Assembly: GCA_020026035.1 (NCBI GenBank)
Contig: JAHHRC010000010.1
Location: 1 to 27,008, forward strand
Source: Erysipelotrichaceae bacterium
GTDB lineage: Bacteria > Bacillota_I > Bacilli_A > Erysipelotrichales > Erysipelotrichaceae
DNA: 27,008 nucleotides
Reading direction: 5' to 3'
Shown piece by piece: positions 1 through 6,760 of the stretch. The translations under genes were made by a program, and so were the position numbers. Each line of letters opens with the position of its first letter. The first letter of the stretch is position 1. Below the pieces are notes generated by a model. That model was not told where the DNA came from, made no database searches, and saw nothing but the letters and a program-made list of their open reading frames with translations.

Positions 1-51
1 AAATGACTCTTAATCATTGGGTCGTGGGTTCGAGTCCCACAGGAGTCACCA
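1..51 (+). tRNA. tRNA-Lys(CTT), 5' part outside the window
   Basis: This is the 3' part of a tRNA gene, running from just before the anticodon arm through the T arm, acceptor strand and encoded CCA end (49-51). It is identical over all 51 bases to the same part of the complete tRNA-Lys copy that follows 22 bases later, so the anticodon is CTT. The D arm and 5' acceptor strand lie outside the window. Confidence 0.93.
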
Positions 52-73
52 TTTTCTATGATTGACACACGAT

Positions 74-149
74 GACTCCTTAGCTCAGTTGGTAGAGCAA
101 ATGACTCTTAATCATTGGGTCGTGGGTTCGAGTCCCACAGGAGTCACCA
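74..149 (+). tRNA. tRNA-Lys(CTT)
   Basis: A complete 76-base tRNA. The acceptor stem is GACTCCT paired with AGGAGTC, the D arm is GCTC/GAGC, the anticodon stem is AATGA/TCATT with loop CTCTTAA, and the T arm is GTGGG/CCCAC with loop TTCGAGT. CCA is encoded at 147-149. Loop positions 34-36 read CTT, which decodes AAG (Lys). It is the second copy of a tandem pair. Confidence 0.97.
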
Positions 150-166
150 TTTTTTTATTTTACTAG

Positions 167-206
167 ACAAAAAAAGATCTGCTTCTATGAGGCAGATTTT
201 TTCTAT
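167..206. terminator. Bidirectional hairpin terminator
   Basis: ATCTGC (177-182) pairs with GCAGAT (192-197) across a 9-base loop. There is an A run on the left and a T run on the right, so it can end both the tRNA-Lys transcript on the + strand and the zinc operon arriving on the - strand (last stop at 216). Confidence 0.8.
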
Positions 207-215
207 ATTCAAACA

Positions 216-800
216 TCAATCAAACACTTCCTCAACATCCGGAGCGTCAATCTTTTCAACATCAATTCCTTCTAAATAATACAACGGATACGGAGCCTTC
301 TTATCCCCCGGATACAACTTTCCTTCTTTTAAAACACCCTTTACACGAACCCAAGTCTTCTCACTCACAAACCCATCCAAAGGCAAATCCGTATGAAATT
401 CAAAACTCACATAGCCACCATTACAAAACGGACAAGATGGACCAATACGTCCAACAAATGTACTCTTACCTAACTTAAAGTAAAGCCCATCCATCCAAAT
501 CACTTTATCTTTGTAATCCGCAAAGTTCATATACCAGTCATTAATCGTAGCCGCATACAAACTATCCTTCAAATACAAATCCGGCTTACTCACATCAAAC
601 ACCTTACGATCTTCTTCAATGTCAAACGGATACGTATTCAAAGGCATCTTCGGATACTCCATACTCGATTCTTCCACAACAATCTCTTGATTCTTCATAG
701 CATCATCGTCATCCATTCTTCGATTATAACTCCGAGACGCAAACGCCCCAGATAACACCAAACAAATGACAACAATTCCATAAATCAACCCCTTCTTCAT
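216..800 (-). CDS. Membrane-anchored protein resembling the C-terminal domain of YcgQ (TIGR03943/DUF1980-like)
   Basis: A 194-residue protein and the last gene of the zinc operon. I start it at the ATG at 800, which overlaps the permease stop as ATGA and has GAGGA upstream; a longer open frame exists but begins inside the permease gene. It has one N-terminal hydrophobic segment (about residues 4-22), an Asp/Glu-rich linker, then a globular domain outside the membrane. The second half has the order seen at the end of YcgQ-type proteins: a WMDGLYFK-like strand, then FVGR, a Cys motif (SCPFC), a WVRV strand and a final strand leading to IDAPD. In Bacillus, YcgQ pairs with the permease YcgR in a zinc-regulated operon. 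The CPFC pair and nearby acidic residues suggest metal binding at the cell surface. Family assignment is from memory of the pattern; the function is inferred from context. Confidence 0.6.
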   Translation of the reverse strand: MKKGLIYGIVVICLVLSGAFASRSYNRRMDDDDAMKNQEIVVEESSMEYPKMPLNTYPFDIEEDRKVFDVSKPDLYLKDSLYAATINDWYMNFADYKDKVIWMDGLYFKLGKSTFVGRIGPSCPFCNGGYVSFEFHTDLPLDGFVSEKTWVRVKGVLKEGKLYPGDKKAPYPLYYLEGIDVEKIDAPDVEEVFD

Positions 801-1618
801 GCAAGTTTCCTCATCTTTCCAATAACTAAGAACACAATAAATAGAACCGTATCCACTAAGACAATACACGCACCTGTTGGTACTGGTTTCAAATAAGAAA
901 TCACAAGCCCACAAACAAAGGCAAATACCGACACAAGAACTGACACAACAATCGTTGATTTAAACGTCCTTGTTACTTGCATGGCAGTCAAAGAAGGAAA
1001 CACAATCAAACTCGATATCAACAATGTCCCCATCATTCGCATTCCTAATACAACCGTAATCGATGTTAGTAACGCAAGAATCATCTTATACCGCCTTACA
1101 TTCACACCATTACTACTTGCAAACTCTTCATCAAAGGTAATCGCAAAAATCTTGTTGTAATACACAACAAACAAAGCCATCACACAAACACACAACACAA
1201 CCGACAACACAACATCACTCTTACGCATCGCAAGAATACTACCAAACATAAAGTTACATACATCCGTATTCATACCCGTCGTAAGCGAAACACTCATAAC
1301 CCCAATCGCTAACGAAATCGAACACAACAACGCCGTCGCTGCATCACCTTGTACCTTCGAATTCTCATTGATTTGTAATAAGAAAAACGCCGCAATCACA
1401 CATACTGGAATCGCTAATGCAAGTGGCTGTGTACCTAACGCAAACGACAATGACAACGACATAAAGCCAACATGACTCAACCCATCACCAATCATCGAAT
1501 AGCGCTTCAACACCAAAGACAACCCCAATAAGGAGGCACAAATCGAAACCAAAATCCCAACAATCGCAGCCCGCACTAAAAACGGATATGCCATCATCGA
1601 TAGAAACACATCACTCAT
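797..1618 (-). CDS. znuB: Zinc/manganese ABC transporter permease (ZnuB type)
   Basis: A 273-residue multi-spanning membrane protein of the ABC-3 metal permease family, which forms the channel of the ZnuABC/AdcABC importer. About eight hydrophobic segments are visible. The family hallmarks are present near the N terminus (SLLGLSLVLKRYSMIGDGLSHVGF, in part) and in the middle (ITFDEEFASSNGVNV, the loop that contacts the ATPase). It starts at ATG with a strong AGGAGG site upstream. Its start overlaps the end of the ATPase gene by 4 bases and its stop overlaps the next gene by 4 bases, so the whole set must be co-translated. Zinc rather than manganese is inferred from the His-rich binding protein and the Fur-type regulator in the same operon. 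Confidence 0.93.
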   Translation of the reverse strand: MSDVFLSMMAYPFLVRAAIVGILVSICASLLGLSLVLKRYSMIGDGLSHVGFMSLSLSFALGTQPLALAIPVCVIAAFFLLQINENSKVQGDAATALLCSISLAIGVMSVSLTTGMNTDVCNFMFGSILAMRKSDVVLSVVLCVCVMALFVVYYNKIFAITFDEEFASSNGVNVRRYKMILALLTSITVVLGMRMMGTLLISSLIVFPSLTAMQVTRTFKSTIVVSVLVSVFAFVCGLVISYLKPVPTGACIVLVDTVLFIVFLVIGKMRKLA

Positions 1619-2286
1619 AAAGACCTCCTACAATAGTCATCCTTTGTTTCAAAGGAATACGAACCATCTTTAAACTCCAACACATGACTACAACGCTCTA
1701 ATGCACCCTTTACATCATGGGAAACCATCACAACCGTAATCCCTTGTTCATGATTCAAAACATCAATCAAATCATAAAGCTCACTTGCAATCTTCGGATC
1801 TAATCCAGTCACCGGCTCATCTAAAAACAACATCCGCTTTGTTGCTAGTAGAGCACGTGCTAATAGAACACGTTGTTTCTGCCCACCAGAAAGCTTCACA
1901 AACTGCTTGTCTTTAAACTCTAAAACACCAAGCAATTCCATTTTCTCTAAAGCCTCTTTCTTTTCCGCCTTCGTATAGAAAACACCCTTCTTACGACCCA
2001 AGCAACCAGTCAATACAACCTCAAAACACGACGCCGGAAACATTTTGTGCAACAAAGGAAGCTGCGGCAAATAGCCAATCCCTGACATCTTTACATCATC
2101 GCCAAAGACAATCGAACCAGAATCTGCCTTCTTAAGCCCTAAAAGCCCCTTCAAAAACGTCGACTTCCCAGCCCCATTTTCACCAATCACACAAACATAA
2201 TCCCCGTGATTCACTTCAATGGAAACGTTGCTTAACACAACGTTTCCATCGTAAGAGAAACACAAATCCTTACATACAATATCCAT
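1615..2286 (-). CDS. znuC: Zinc ABC transporter ATP-binding protein (ZnuC type)
   Basis: A 223-residue ABC ATPase that powers zinc import from the cytoplasmic face. Visible motifs: Walker A GENGAGKST (35-43), Q-loop Gln75, signature LSGGQ (132-136), Walker B MLFLDE (152-157) and the switch His190. The length is normal for a single-domain metal-importer ATPase. Its ATG overlaps the znuA stop by one base (TAATG) and its end overlaps the permease start by four, which implies coupled translation. The nearest alternatives are manganese or iron-chelate ATPases, but the adjacent permease and solute-binding protein belong to the zinc/manganese class. Confidence 0.94.
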   Translation of the reverse strand: MDIVCKDLCFSYDGNVVLSNVSIEVNHGDYVCVIGENGAGKSTFLKGLLGLKKADSGSIVFGDDVKMSGIGYLPQLPLLHKMFPASCFEVVLTGCLGRKKGVFYTKAEKKEALEKMELLGVLEFKDKQFVKLSGGQKQRVLLARALLATKRMLFLDEPVTGLDPKIASELYDLIDVLNHEQGITVVMVSHDVKGALERCSHVLEFKDGSYSFETKDDYCRRSL

Positions 2287-3392
2287 TATTCACCTAAAGC
2301 TTTCTTTAACACCTCTACATTATGCTTCATCAAATCCACATACGTAACACCCTTGTTAAACTCATCCACACTCACATTGTGAACCGCATTCAACAATTCT
2401 TTCGACGCTCCTGTACCATCCACAATCGCATCACACATCTGCTCATTACTCAATTCAATATGGAACACAACCGGAATGTTATCATCCTTCACTTTGTCCA
2501 CTAAGAACGCAACCGTCTTCGCATCCACTTGTGTATCACTAGAACAACCAGGATATGCCGCATAGTAATCAATACCATATTCCTTTACAAAGTATAAGAA
2601 TGGGAAACGATCACCAACAATAATCTCATTCCGCTTACCATTCTTCACAACATCACGGAACATCGCATCCAATTCTTCTAATTCACTTACATATGCACTT
2701 GCATTGTCGGCATATACACTTGCATGCTCAGCATCCACTTCACTCAATACATCACGCAATTTATTCACAATCACAATTGCATTCAAAGGTGATGTCCACA
2801 CATGTTCATCCAATTCCATTTCTTCATGGTCATGGTGGTGTTCATCATGATCATGATCATGATCGTGGTCATGATCTTCCTCTTCATGTTCGTGATCATG
2901 GTCGTGATCTTCTTCATGGTCATGATCTTCATGTTCATGCATATCTTCATCATTGTCACAACAATCTTTTTCATCATCGTGATGATGCTCATGAACCATG
3001 CCTTCTTTGATTTCTTCTTCCATCGTTTCCACACAATCCATCATACTAATTTGATGCATCTTGGATGTGTCCATAGAATTCAAAATCGTTTCCACCCAAA
3101 CATCACTATCGCCACCAGCATACACAAACACATTCGCATTTTGAATGGTCATAATATCCTGTGGAGTTGGCTCAAAGGAATGTGTTTCTACACCAGGCTT
3201 TACCAATAACACCACTTCCCCTTGATCCTTCATAACTTGTCTTGCAAAATCATAGGCCGCAAAGTTTGTACAAACCACTGTAGGAAATGTTTCGGACACT
3301 TTTTCCACACTTGCTGTATGATCTACATTCGAGCATCCCGAAACAACACTACCTGCTACAAGTAGTGCAAACATCTTTTTCATAAGTTTCAT
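2286..3392 (-). CDS. znuA: Zinc-binding lipoprotein of the ABC importer (ZnuA type), with a very long His-rich loop
   Basis: A 368-residue cluster A-I (ZnuA/AdcA) substrate-binding lipoprotein. The signal peptide ends in a lipobox VVSGC, with Cys20 as the lipid anchor. Likely zinc ligands are the His in VETHSFEP and the His in LDEHVWTSP; the third ligand position reads GDRFPFLYF, a form I associate with clostridial relatives rather than the classic HDAF. Between these, about residues 134-191 form a His/Asp/Glu-rich loop with repeated HDHD units and a CC pair. In this family such loops are thought to collect or sense zinc. It begins 53 bases after the small membrane protein's stop, with only a distant GGAGA as a ribosome site, so its translation may be weaker than that of the overlapping genes. 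Confidence 0.93.
   Translation of the reverse strand: MKLMKKMFALLVAGSVVSGCSNVDHTASVEKVSETFPTVVCTNFAAYDFARQVMKDQGEVVLLVKPGVETHSFEPTPQDIMTIQNANVFVYAGGDSDVWVETILNSMDTSKMHQISMMDCVETMEEEIKEGMVHEHHHDDEKDCCDNDEDMHEHEDHDHEEDHDHDHEHEEEDHDHDHDHDHDEHHHDHEEMELDEHVWTSPLNAIVIVNKLRDVLSEVDAEHASVYADNASAYVSELEELDAMFRDVVKNGKRNEIIVGDRFPFLYFVKEYGIDYYAAYPGCSSDTQVDAKTVAFLVDKVKDDNIPVVFHIELSNEQMCDAIVDGTGASKELLNAVHNVSVDEFNKGVTYVDLMKHNVEVLKKALGE
2818..2999. repeat. Low-complexity hexamer-like repeat encoding the His-rich loop of ZnuA
   Basis: Imperfect tandem copies of a CATGAT/GTGATC-like hexamer, densest at 2845-2877 and 2890-2940, encode alternating His and Asp. The repeat also opens long spurious reading frames on both strands. 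Tracts like this can change length by slippage. Confidence 0.8.
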
Positions 3393-3445
3393 ATATGATT
3401 CTTTTTCTCCATTTCTATTTTGTTTTCAAATCAACCAAACAGAAA

Positions 3446-3784
3446 TCAATTCAACATCACAACAAACAAGTCGCAAAAACAAATCTCATACAAGATCTCT
3501 TTGACACATAGAACGTCAAACTCCATTGTGTCTTTTACTTCAAAGCGATTCACAACCCTTTGCACAACATCCCAAAAAGCCGCAAACAACGGACAACCAA
3601 TAAGCACCATACCTAATACAAAGAGTGCCTCTACTTGTAAGACAACACTTGCAAGACTCATACCAACACAAATCAAGCAGAACGAATGCCCACAATGATG
3701 CCCATCAAAGACCAGCATGAAAACAACACTTACCACCGTAAGCACTTGTAAGATACACCAATACTTAGTCTTCTTTACAGCCAT
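3446..3784 (-). CDS. Small membrane protein with a C-x4-C-x2-C/His motif, in the zinc operon
   Basis: A 112-residue protein, apparently with three hydrophobic segments (about residues 9-26, 36-53 and 55-70). Between the first two is the tight cluster HHCGHSFCLIC (His29, His30, Cys31, His33, Cys36, Cys39). The same spacing (His-x-Cys-x4-Cys-x2-Cys just after a first membrane segment) is, as I recall, found in small uncharacterised proteins near zinc uptake genes in other Firmicutes. The ATG has AAAGGA 7 bases upstream and lies 20 bases inside the end of the Fur-type regulator gene, so the two are translationally linked. The C-terminal 40 residues contain three further cysteines. The function is unknown; a metal-sensing or metal-transfer role is an inference from motif and context. 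Confidence 0.7.
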   Translation of the reverse strand: MAVKKTKYWCILQVLTVVSVVFMLVFDGHHCGHSFCLICVGMSLASVVLQVEALFVLGMVLIGCPLFAAFWDVVQRVVNRFEVKDTMEFDVLCVKEILYEICFCDLFVVMLN

Positions 3785-4160
3785 CGCAATATCCTTTCAA
3801 AATCGATCGTTGCACATCTACTTCAAACCCATTCTCAACAAAGATCTTCTTCAACAAAAATTCTTGCCGACCATTCTTCAAATGAAATGTTTTTCCACAC
3901 TTTACACACTGCATATGCAAATGCGCACACTGCATCCCACAAGAACGATACTCATACATCGCATGTGTTCCAGCTTCATTAATGCCAATTTCCAAAAAAC
4001 CTTCACTGACTAAACGATCAAGGTTCCGATACACAAACGAACGAGATATCCCCTCGTCCTTCAACGCTAAAAACACATCACTTGCCGAACACTTTGTATT
4101 CGCATGTGCCTCAAAATAGTCTTTCAATAATTCCCTTTGTCTTGTCTGATAGTTTCTCAT
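3765..4160 (-). CDS. Fur-family metalloregulator, probably the zinc repressor Zur
   Basis: A 131-residue Fur-family repressor. The N-terminal winged helix (about residues 1-75) is followed by the metal domain with two structural-zinc pairs, Cys85-x2-Cys88 and Cys125-x2-Cys128, and candidate sensing ligands His80, His82 and His93. The length is normal for Fur/Zur/PerR. It is the first gene of a - strand operon that continues into a small Cys/His protein, znuA, znuC and znuB, so Zur is the most likely subtype; Fur or PerR cannot be excluded from sequence alone. No good ribosome site precedes the ATG. A near-perfect palindrome lies 6 bases upstream of the start codon and could be its autoregulatory operator. 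Confidence 0.88.
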   Translation of the reverse strand: MRNYQTRQRELLKDYFEAHANTKCSASDVFLALKDEGISRSFVYRNLDRLVSEGFLEIGINEAGTHAMYEYRSCGMQCAHLHMQCVKCGKTFHLKNGRQEFLLKKIFVENGFEVDVQRSILKGYCDGCKED

Positions 4161-4165
4161 AATTC

Positions 4166-4219
4166 AATCTGCGACTTTTTCGCATATTTATACTTTAAGC
4201 ATCTAAACAAAAAAGTCAA
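4166..4219 (-). promoter_or_regulatory. Candidate Fur/Zur operator and promoter of the zinc operon
   Basis: TGCGA (4170-4174) and TCGCA (4180-4184) form an inverted repeat with a 5-base spacer. After one mismatch the symmetry resumes with AAT/ATT, giving a 23-base dyad from 4166 to 4188. Upstream on the - strand a TATAAA box (4188-4193) touches the palindrome, and TTGACT lies at 4214-4219, but their spacing (about 20-21) is longer than ideal. The sequence differs from the Bacillus Zur box, so the operator call is by position and symmetry only. Confidence 0.5.
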
Positions 4220-4283
4220 CTATTACGTCTTGCTTTATTCTAGAAAAACGCTAGCAAACAAAACAAATAATCCACAAAATTCA

Positions 4284-4326
4284 TGCACAATCGTGCAACA
4301 TACACAAAAACATTGTATTATATAGG
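4284..4326 (+). promoter_or_regulatory. Palindrome and possible promoter before the TVP38-like gene
   Basis: TGCAC (4284-4288) and GTGCA (4293-4297) form a short inverted repeat. A TATTAT box follows at 4316-4321, and AGG at 4324-4326 is the only ribosome-site-like sequence before the ATG at 4331. If the TATTAT box is used, the mRNA would begin only a few bases before the start codon. Confidence 0.35.
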
Positions 4327-4330
4327 TCAT

Positions 4331-5098
4331 ATGGCAAATTCGAACAAACAAAAAAACACGTTGCAACCAACGTCAAAATACACAAAGAACACAAGAACCC
4401 TAGTCACCATACTAGCCGGAATCATTCTCTGTTTGATTGTCTTCTTCATCATCCGTTTCTTTGGACCACAGTTTTCAACTCTATACCAAATGTTAAAACG
4501 TGGCGATGAACAAGAAATCGGTGCCTTCTTAAACCAACAAGGCCAATGGAAAGGCATGTTGTCACTCTACATGATTTCGATTCTACAAGTCGTATCCATC
4601 GTGATTCCAGGAATCGCAATTCAAATTGCCGGTGGACTTATCTACGGTGGCTGGAAGTCTTTCCTTATGTGTTATACCGGCTTCGTCTCTGGAAACATCC
4701 TTGTCTTCATCTTTGCCCGCCGCATCGGAAATCGTTTCTTAGATATCCTTGGCTATAAAGACAAAGAAAACTGGTTAACCTCCAAAATCAACACCAACAA
4801 CCCAATCTTCGTTCTTGGAATGGCATGTCTTGTCCCAGGTGTACCAAACGGAATCATTCCTTACATCGCCGCAAGAACTTCCATCACAAGAAAAGAATTC
4901 GCAATGGCCATCGCTTGTTCCTCATGGATTCAAATCCTATGTAACTGTCTTGCAGGACACTACATCATCCGTGGAAACTGGCTCGTAACCGGCCTTGCCT
5001 TCGGATTACAAATCGCTTTGATTGTATTTGTTTCCTGCAAACGAGAAGCCGTTATGAAATGGCTCAACCTAGAATTACCAATGCACAAAGATCTGTAA
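4331..5098 (+). CDS. TVP38/TMEM64 (DedA-like, SNARE-associated) family membrane protein
   Basis: A 255-residue integral membrane protein of the VTT/SNARE-associated superfamily. After a charged N-terminal tail and a first membrane helix (about residues 25-45) come the two re-entrant-loop regions typical of the family: the first contains VIPGIAIQIAGGLIYG followed by FARRIGNRF, the second contains PGVPNGIIPYIAA. Further helices follow. Relatives include phospholipid scramblases and undecaprenyl-phosphate flippases, so a role in lipid transport is plausible, but the substrate cannot be read from sequence. I start it at the ATG at 4331; an upstream in-frame ATG at 4283 sits inside a palindrome and lacks a ribosome site. 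A terminator stem overlaps its last codons. Confidence 0.85.
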   Translation: MANSNKQKNTLQPTSKYTKNTRTLVTILAGIILCLIVFFIIRFFGPQFSTLYQMLKRGDEQEIGAFLNQQGQWKGMLSLYMISILQVVSIVIPGIAIQIAGGLIYGGWKSFLMCYTGFVSGNILVFIFARRIGNRFLDILGYKDKENWLTSKINTNNPIFVLGMACLVPGVPNGIIPYIAARTSITRKEFAMAIACSSWIQILCNCLAGHYIIRGNWLVTGLAFGLQIALIVFVSCKREAVMKWLNLELPMHKDL

Positions 5099-5118
5099 AC
5101 AACATGCAGATCTTTTTC
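5087..5118 (+). terminator. Terminator overlapping the end of the TVP38-like gene
   Basis: AAAGATCTG (5087-5095) pairs perfectly with CAGATCTTT (5107-5115), followed by a short T run. The left arm encodes the last codons of the gene, and the stop codon sits in the loop. Confidence 0.88.
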
Positions 5119-5142
5119 TTTGTCCTTCAACCTTTCTAAGCG

Positions 5143-5151
5143 TGCTATAAT
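5143..5151 (+). promoter_or_regulatory. Extended -10 promoter of the M18 aminopeptidase
   Basis: TGC followed by a perfect TATAAT (5146-5151) fits the extended -10 pattern. No convincing -35 is visible. It lies 25 bases after the preceding terminator, with AGAGG and the ATG at 5175 downstream. Confidence 0.75.
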
Positions 5152-5174
5152 CAAACACGTGAAAAGAGGTATTT

Positions 5175-6482
5175 ATGACGCAAACAATCAATGAACAATT
5201 AGTAACATTTTTAAATGAAAGTATGACTTGTTTCCACGCAGTACACAATATGAAACAACGCTTACTCAAAGAAAACTATATCGAACTATCAGAAGGAACA
5301 ACATGGAACCTAGAAGAAGGAAAAGGCTACTTCGTAACGCGAAACAACTCTTCCATCATCGCCTGGAACATGGCTTGTAAAAACTACACAAGCTTCCACC
5401 TTGTATCAAGCCACTCAGATTCTCCATGTTTCAAAGTAAAAGACAACCCAGAAATCGTAAAAGATGGCTATGTGAAACTAAACACCGAACGCTATGGCGG
5501 AATGTTAATGAACCCATGGTTCGACCGTCCACTCTCCGTAGCTGGTAGAGTCATTGTCAAAGAAGGAAACTCCTTCCAAACAAAACTCGTAAACATCGAC
5601 AAAGACTACCTCATCACCCCAAGTGTAGCCCCACATTTAAACCGCAACGCCAATAACGGCTTTGTCTATAACGCCCAAGTCGACCTTCTACCAATCCTAG
5701 GCTCGGAAGATTGCAAAGGCCTCTTCCAAAAACAAATCGCTGAATATGCAAACGTAAACGAAGACTCCATTCTAGCAAGTGACCTCTTTGTTTACCCGCG
5801 AGACAAAGGCTCTATTTGGGGTGCAAATAACGAATACATCTCAAGCCCAAGACTCGATGACCTACAATGTGCATTCGCAAGTCTTAACGCCCTATTACAA
5901 GCAACACCAACCACATCGATCCCAGTATTTGTATGCTTTGATAATGAAGAAGTAGGCTCCCTAACAAAACAAGGTGCAGATTCCACCTTCCTAAAAGACA
6001 CCCTACTCCGCATCAACAATGCTTGTAACAAAACCCAAGAAGACTTCCACACAACCCTAGCTTCTAGCTTTATGGTATCGGCAGATAACGCCCATGCAAT
6101 TCATCCAAACCATGGTGAAATGCACGACCCAATCAACCACCCACAAATGAACAAAGGCATCGTCATCAAACACAATGCCAACCAAAAATACACAACCGAC
6201 GCACTCTCATGTGCCATCTTCAAAGACATTTGCGCCAAAGCAAACGTTCCAACCCAAACCTTCGTCAACCGTTCTGACGCTCCAGGTGGTTCTACTCTTG
6301 GAAATATCTCCAATGCCCACGTCTCCTTAAACTGTGTTGACATCGGCCTTGCCCAACTTGCCATGCATTCAACCTATGAAACAGCTGGCGCAAAAGACAC
6401 CGAATACCTCATCAAAGCCCTAACAGCGTATTATTCTTCAAGTCTTAAAATGCAGGATGCATACACATACAACCTTGATTAA
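5175..6482 (+). CDS. apeB: M18 family aminopeptidase (aspartyl aminopeptidase type)
   Basis: A 435-residue cytoplasmic dizinc aminopeptidase of family M18, which removes N-terminal residues (often acidic) from peptides. The family metal and catalytic residues are all in place: His80 and Asp82 in SHSD, the bridging Asp in LDDL (228/229), the Glu pair in FDNEEVGS (258/259), Asp304 in SADNAHA and His398 near the C terminus. The length is normal for bacterial members. The ATG has AGAGG 7 bases upstream. It is transcribed on its own from an extended -10 promoter. A short inverted repeat (AACCTT/AAGGTT, 6471-6489) spans its stop but lacks a T run, so it is probably not a terminator. Confidence 0.95.
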   Translation: MTQTINEQLVTFLNESMTCFHAVHNMKQRLLKENYIELSEGTTWNLEEGKGYFVTRNNSSIIAWNMACKNYTSFHLVSSHSDSPCFKVKDNPEIVKDGYVKLNTERYGGMLMNPWFDRPLSVAGRVIVKEGNSFQTKLVNIDKDYLITPSVAPHLNRNANNGFVYNAQVDLLPILGSEDCKGLFQKQIAEYANVNEDSILASDLFVYPRDKGSIWGANNEYISSPRLDDLQCAFASLNALLQATPTTSIPVFVCFDNEEVGSLTKQGADSTFLKDTLLRINNACNKTQEDFHTTLASSFMVSADNAHAIHPNHGEMHDPINHPQMNKGIVIKHNANQKYTTDALSCAIFKDICAKANVPTQTFVNRSDAPGGSTLGNISNAHVSLNCVDIGLAQLAMHSTYETAGAKDTEYLIKALTAYYSSSLKMQDAYTYNLD

Positions 6483-6503
6483 CAAGGTTCCTTATGATTA
6501 AAT
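6475..6503 (+). promoter_or_regulatory. Promoter of the T-box/trpS transcript
   Basis: TTGATT (6475-6480), a 17-base spacer and TTAAAT (6498-6503) with TG at the extended position (6495-6496). The -35 box overlaps the last codons of the aminopeptidase gene. The predicted start near 6510 falls at the foot of T-box stem I. Confidence 0.6.
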
Positions 6504-6507
6504 AAGT

Positions 6508-6739
6508 ACATGCAATGAATAAGTGCGAAAAACAAGAAAAAACCTTTCTAGAAAAGAGAACTAGGGCATGGTGAAATCCTAGTAGAAAGCCCTTGTTTGT
6601 GGAACTTAGGAGCATACTATCAATTGATACGGTCGGCCCGTTATCCCAAACAAGAAGATCCAAACCATTTGGATAAGTCGGGTGGCACCGCGCATACACA
6701 AATCATGCGTCCCTTCATTTTTTGAAGCGGACGTTTTTT
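6508..6739 (+). promoter_or_regulatory. Tryptophan T-box riboswitch controlling trpS
   Basis: This leader senses uncharged tRNA-Trp and lets transcription reach trpS. The T-box core GGGTGGCACCGCG is at 6680-6692. Stem I is traceable: TAAG pairs with CTTA at the base, AACAAG pairs with CTTGTT above, and an apical GGTGAAAT loop sits between CTAGG and CCTAG. In the 3' side of the specifier loop TGG (6600-6602) is the tryptophan specifier codon. A stem III hairpin (GATACGG/CCGTTATC) follows. The antiterminator uses GGG with CCC (6711-6713) and CGCAT (6691-6695) with ATGCG (6705-6709), which excludes the downstream terminator. Confidence 0.95.
6708..6739 (+). terminator. T-box regulatory terminator
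   Basis: CGTCC-CTTCA (6708-6717) pairs with TGAAG-GGACG (6723-6733, one bulged C), followed by six T residues. Its left arm is shared with the antiterminator, as expected of a T-box switch. Confidence 0.93.
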
Positions 6740-6760
6740 ATTTGAAAAGGAGTAAACACT

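Noticed and set aside
2845..2877. CRISPR or satellite array
   Set aside because: The repeat unit is about six bases, in frame and coding for His/Asp; there are no spacers.
2693..3209. Long + and - strand open frames across the His-rich part of znuA
   Set aside because: They are by-products of the hexamer repeat in alternative frames; no ribosome sites or recognisable domains.
6471..6489. AACCTT/AAGGTT inverted repeat at the end of the aminopeptidase gene as a terminator
   Set aside because: No T run follows and the trpS promoter lies within it.
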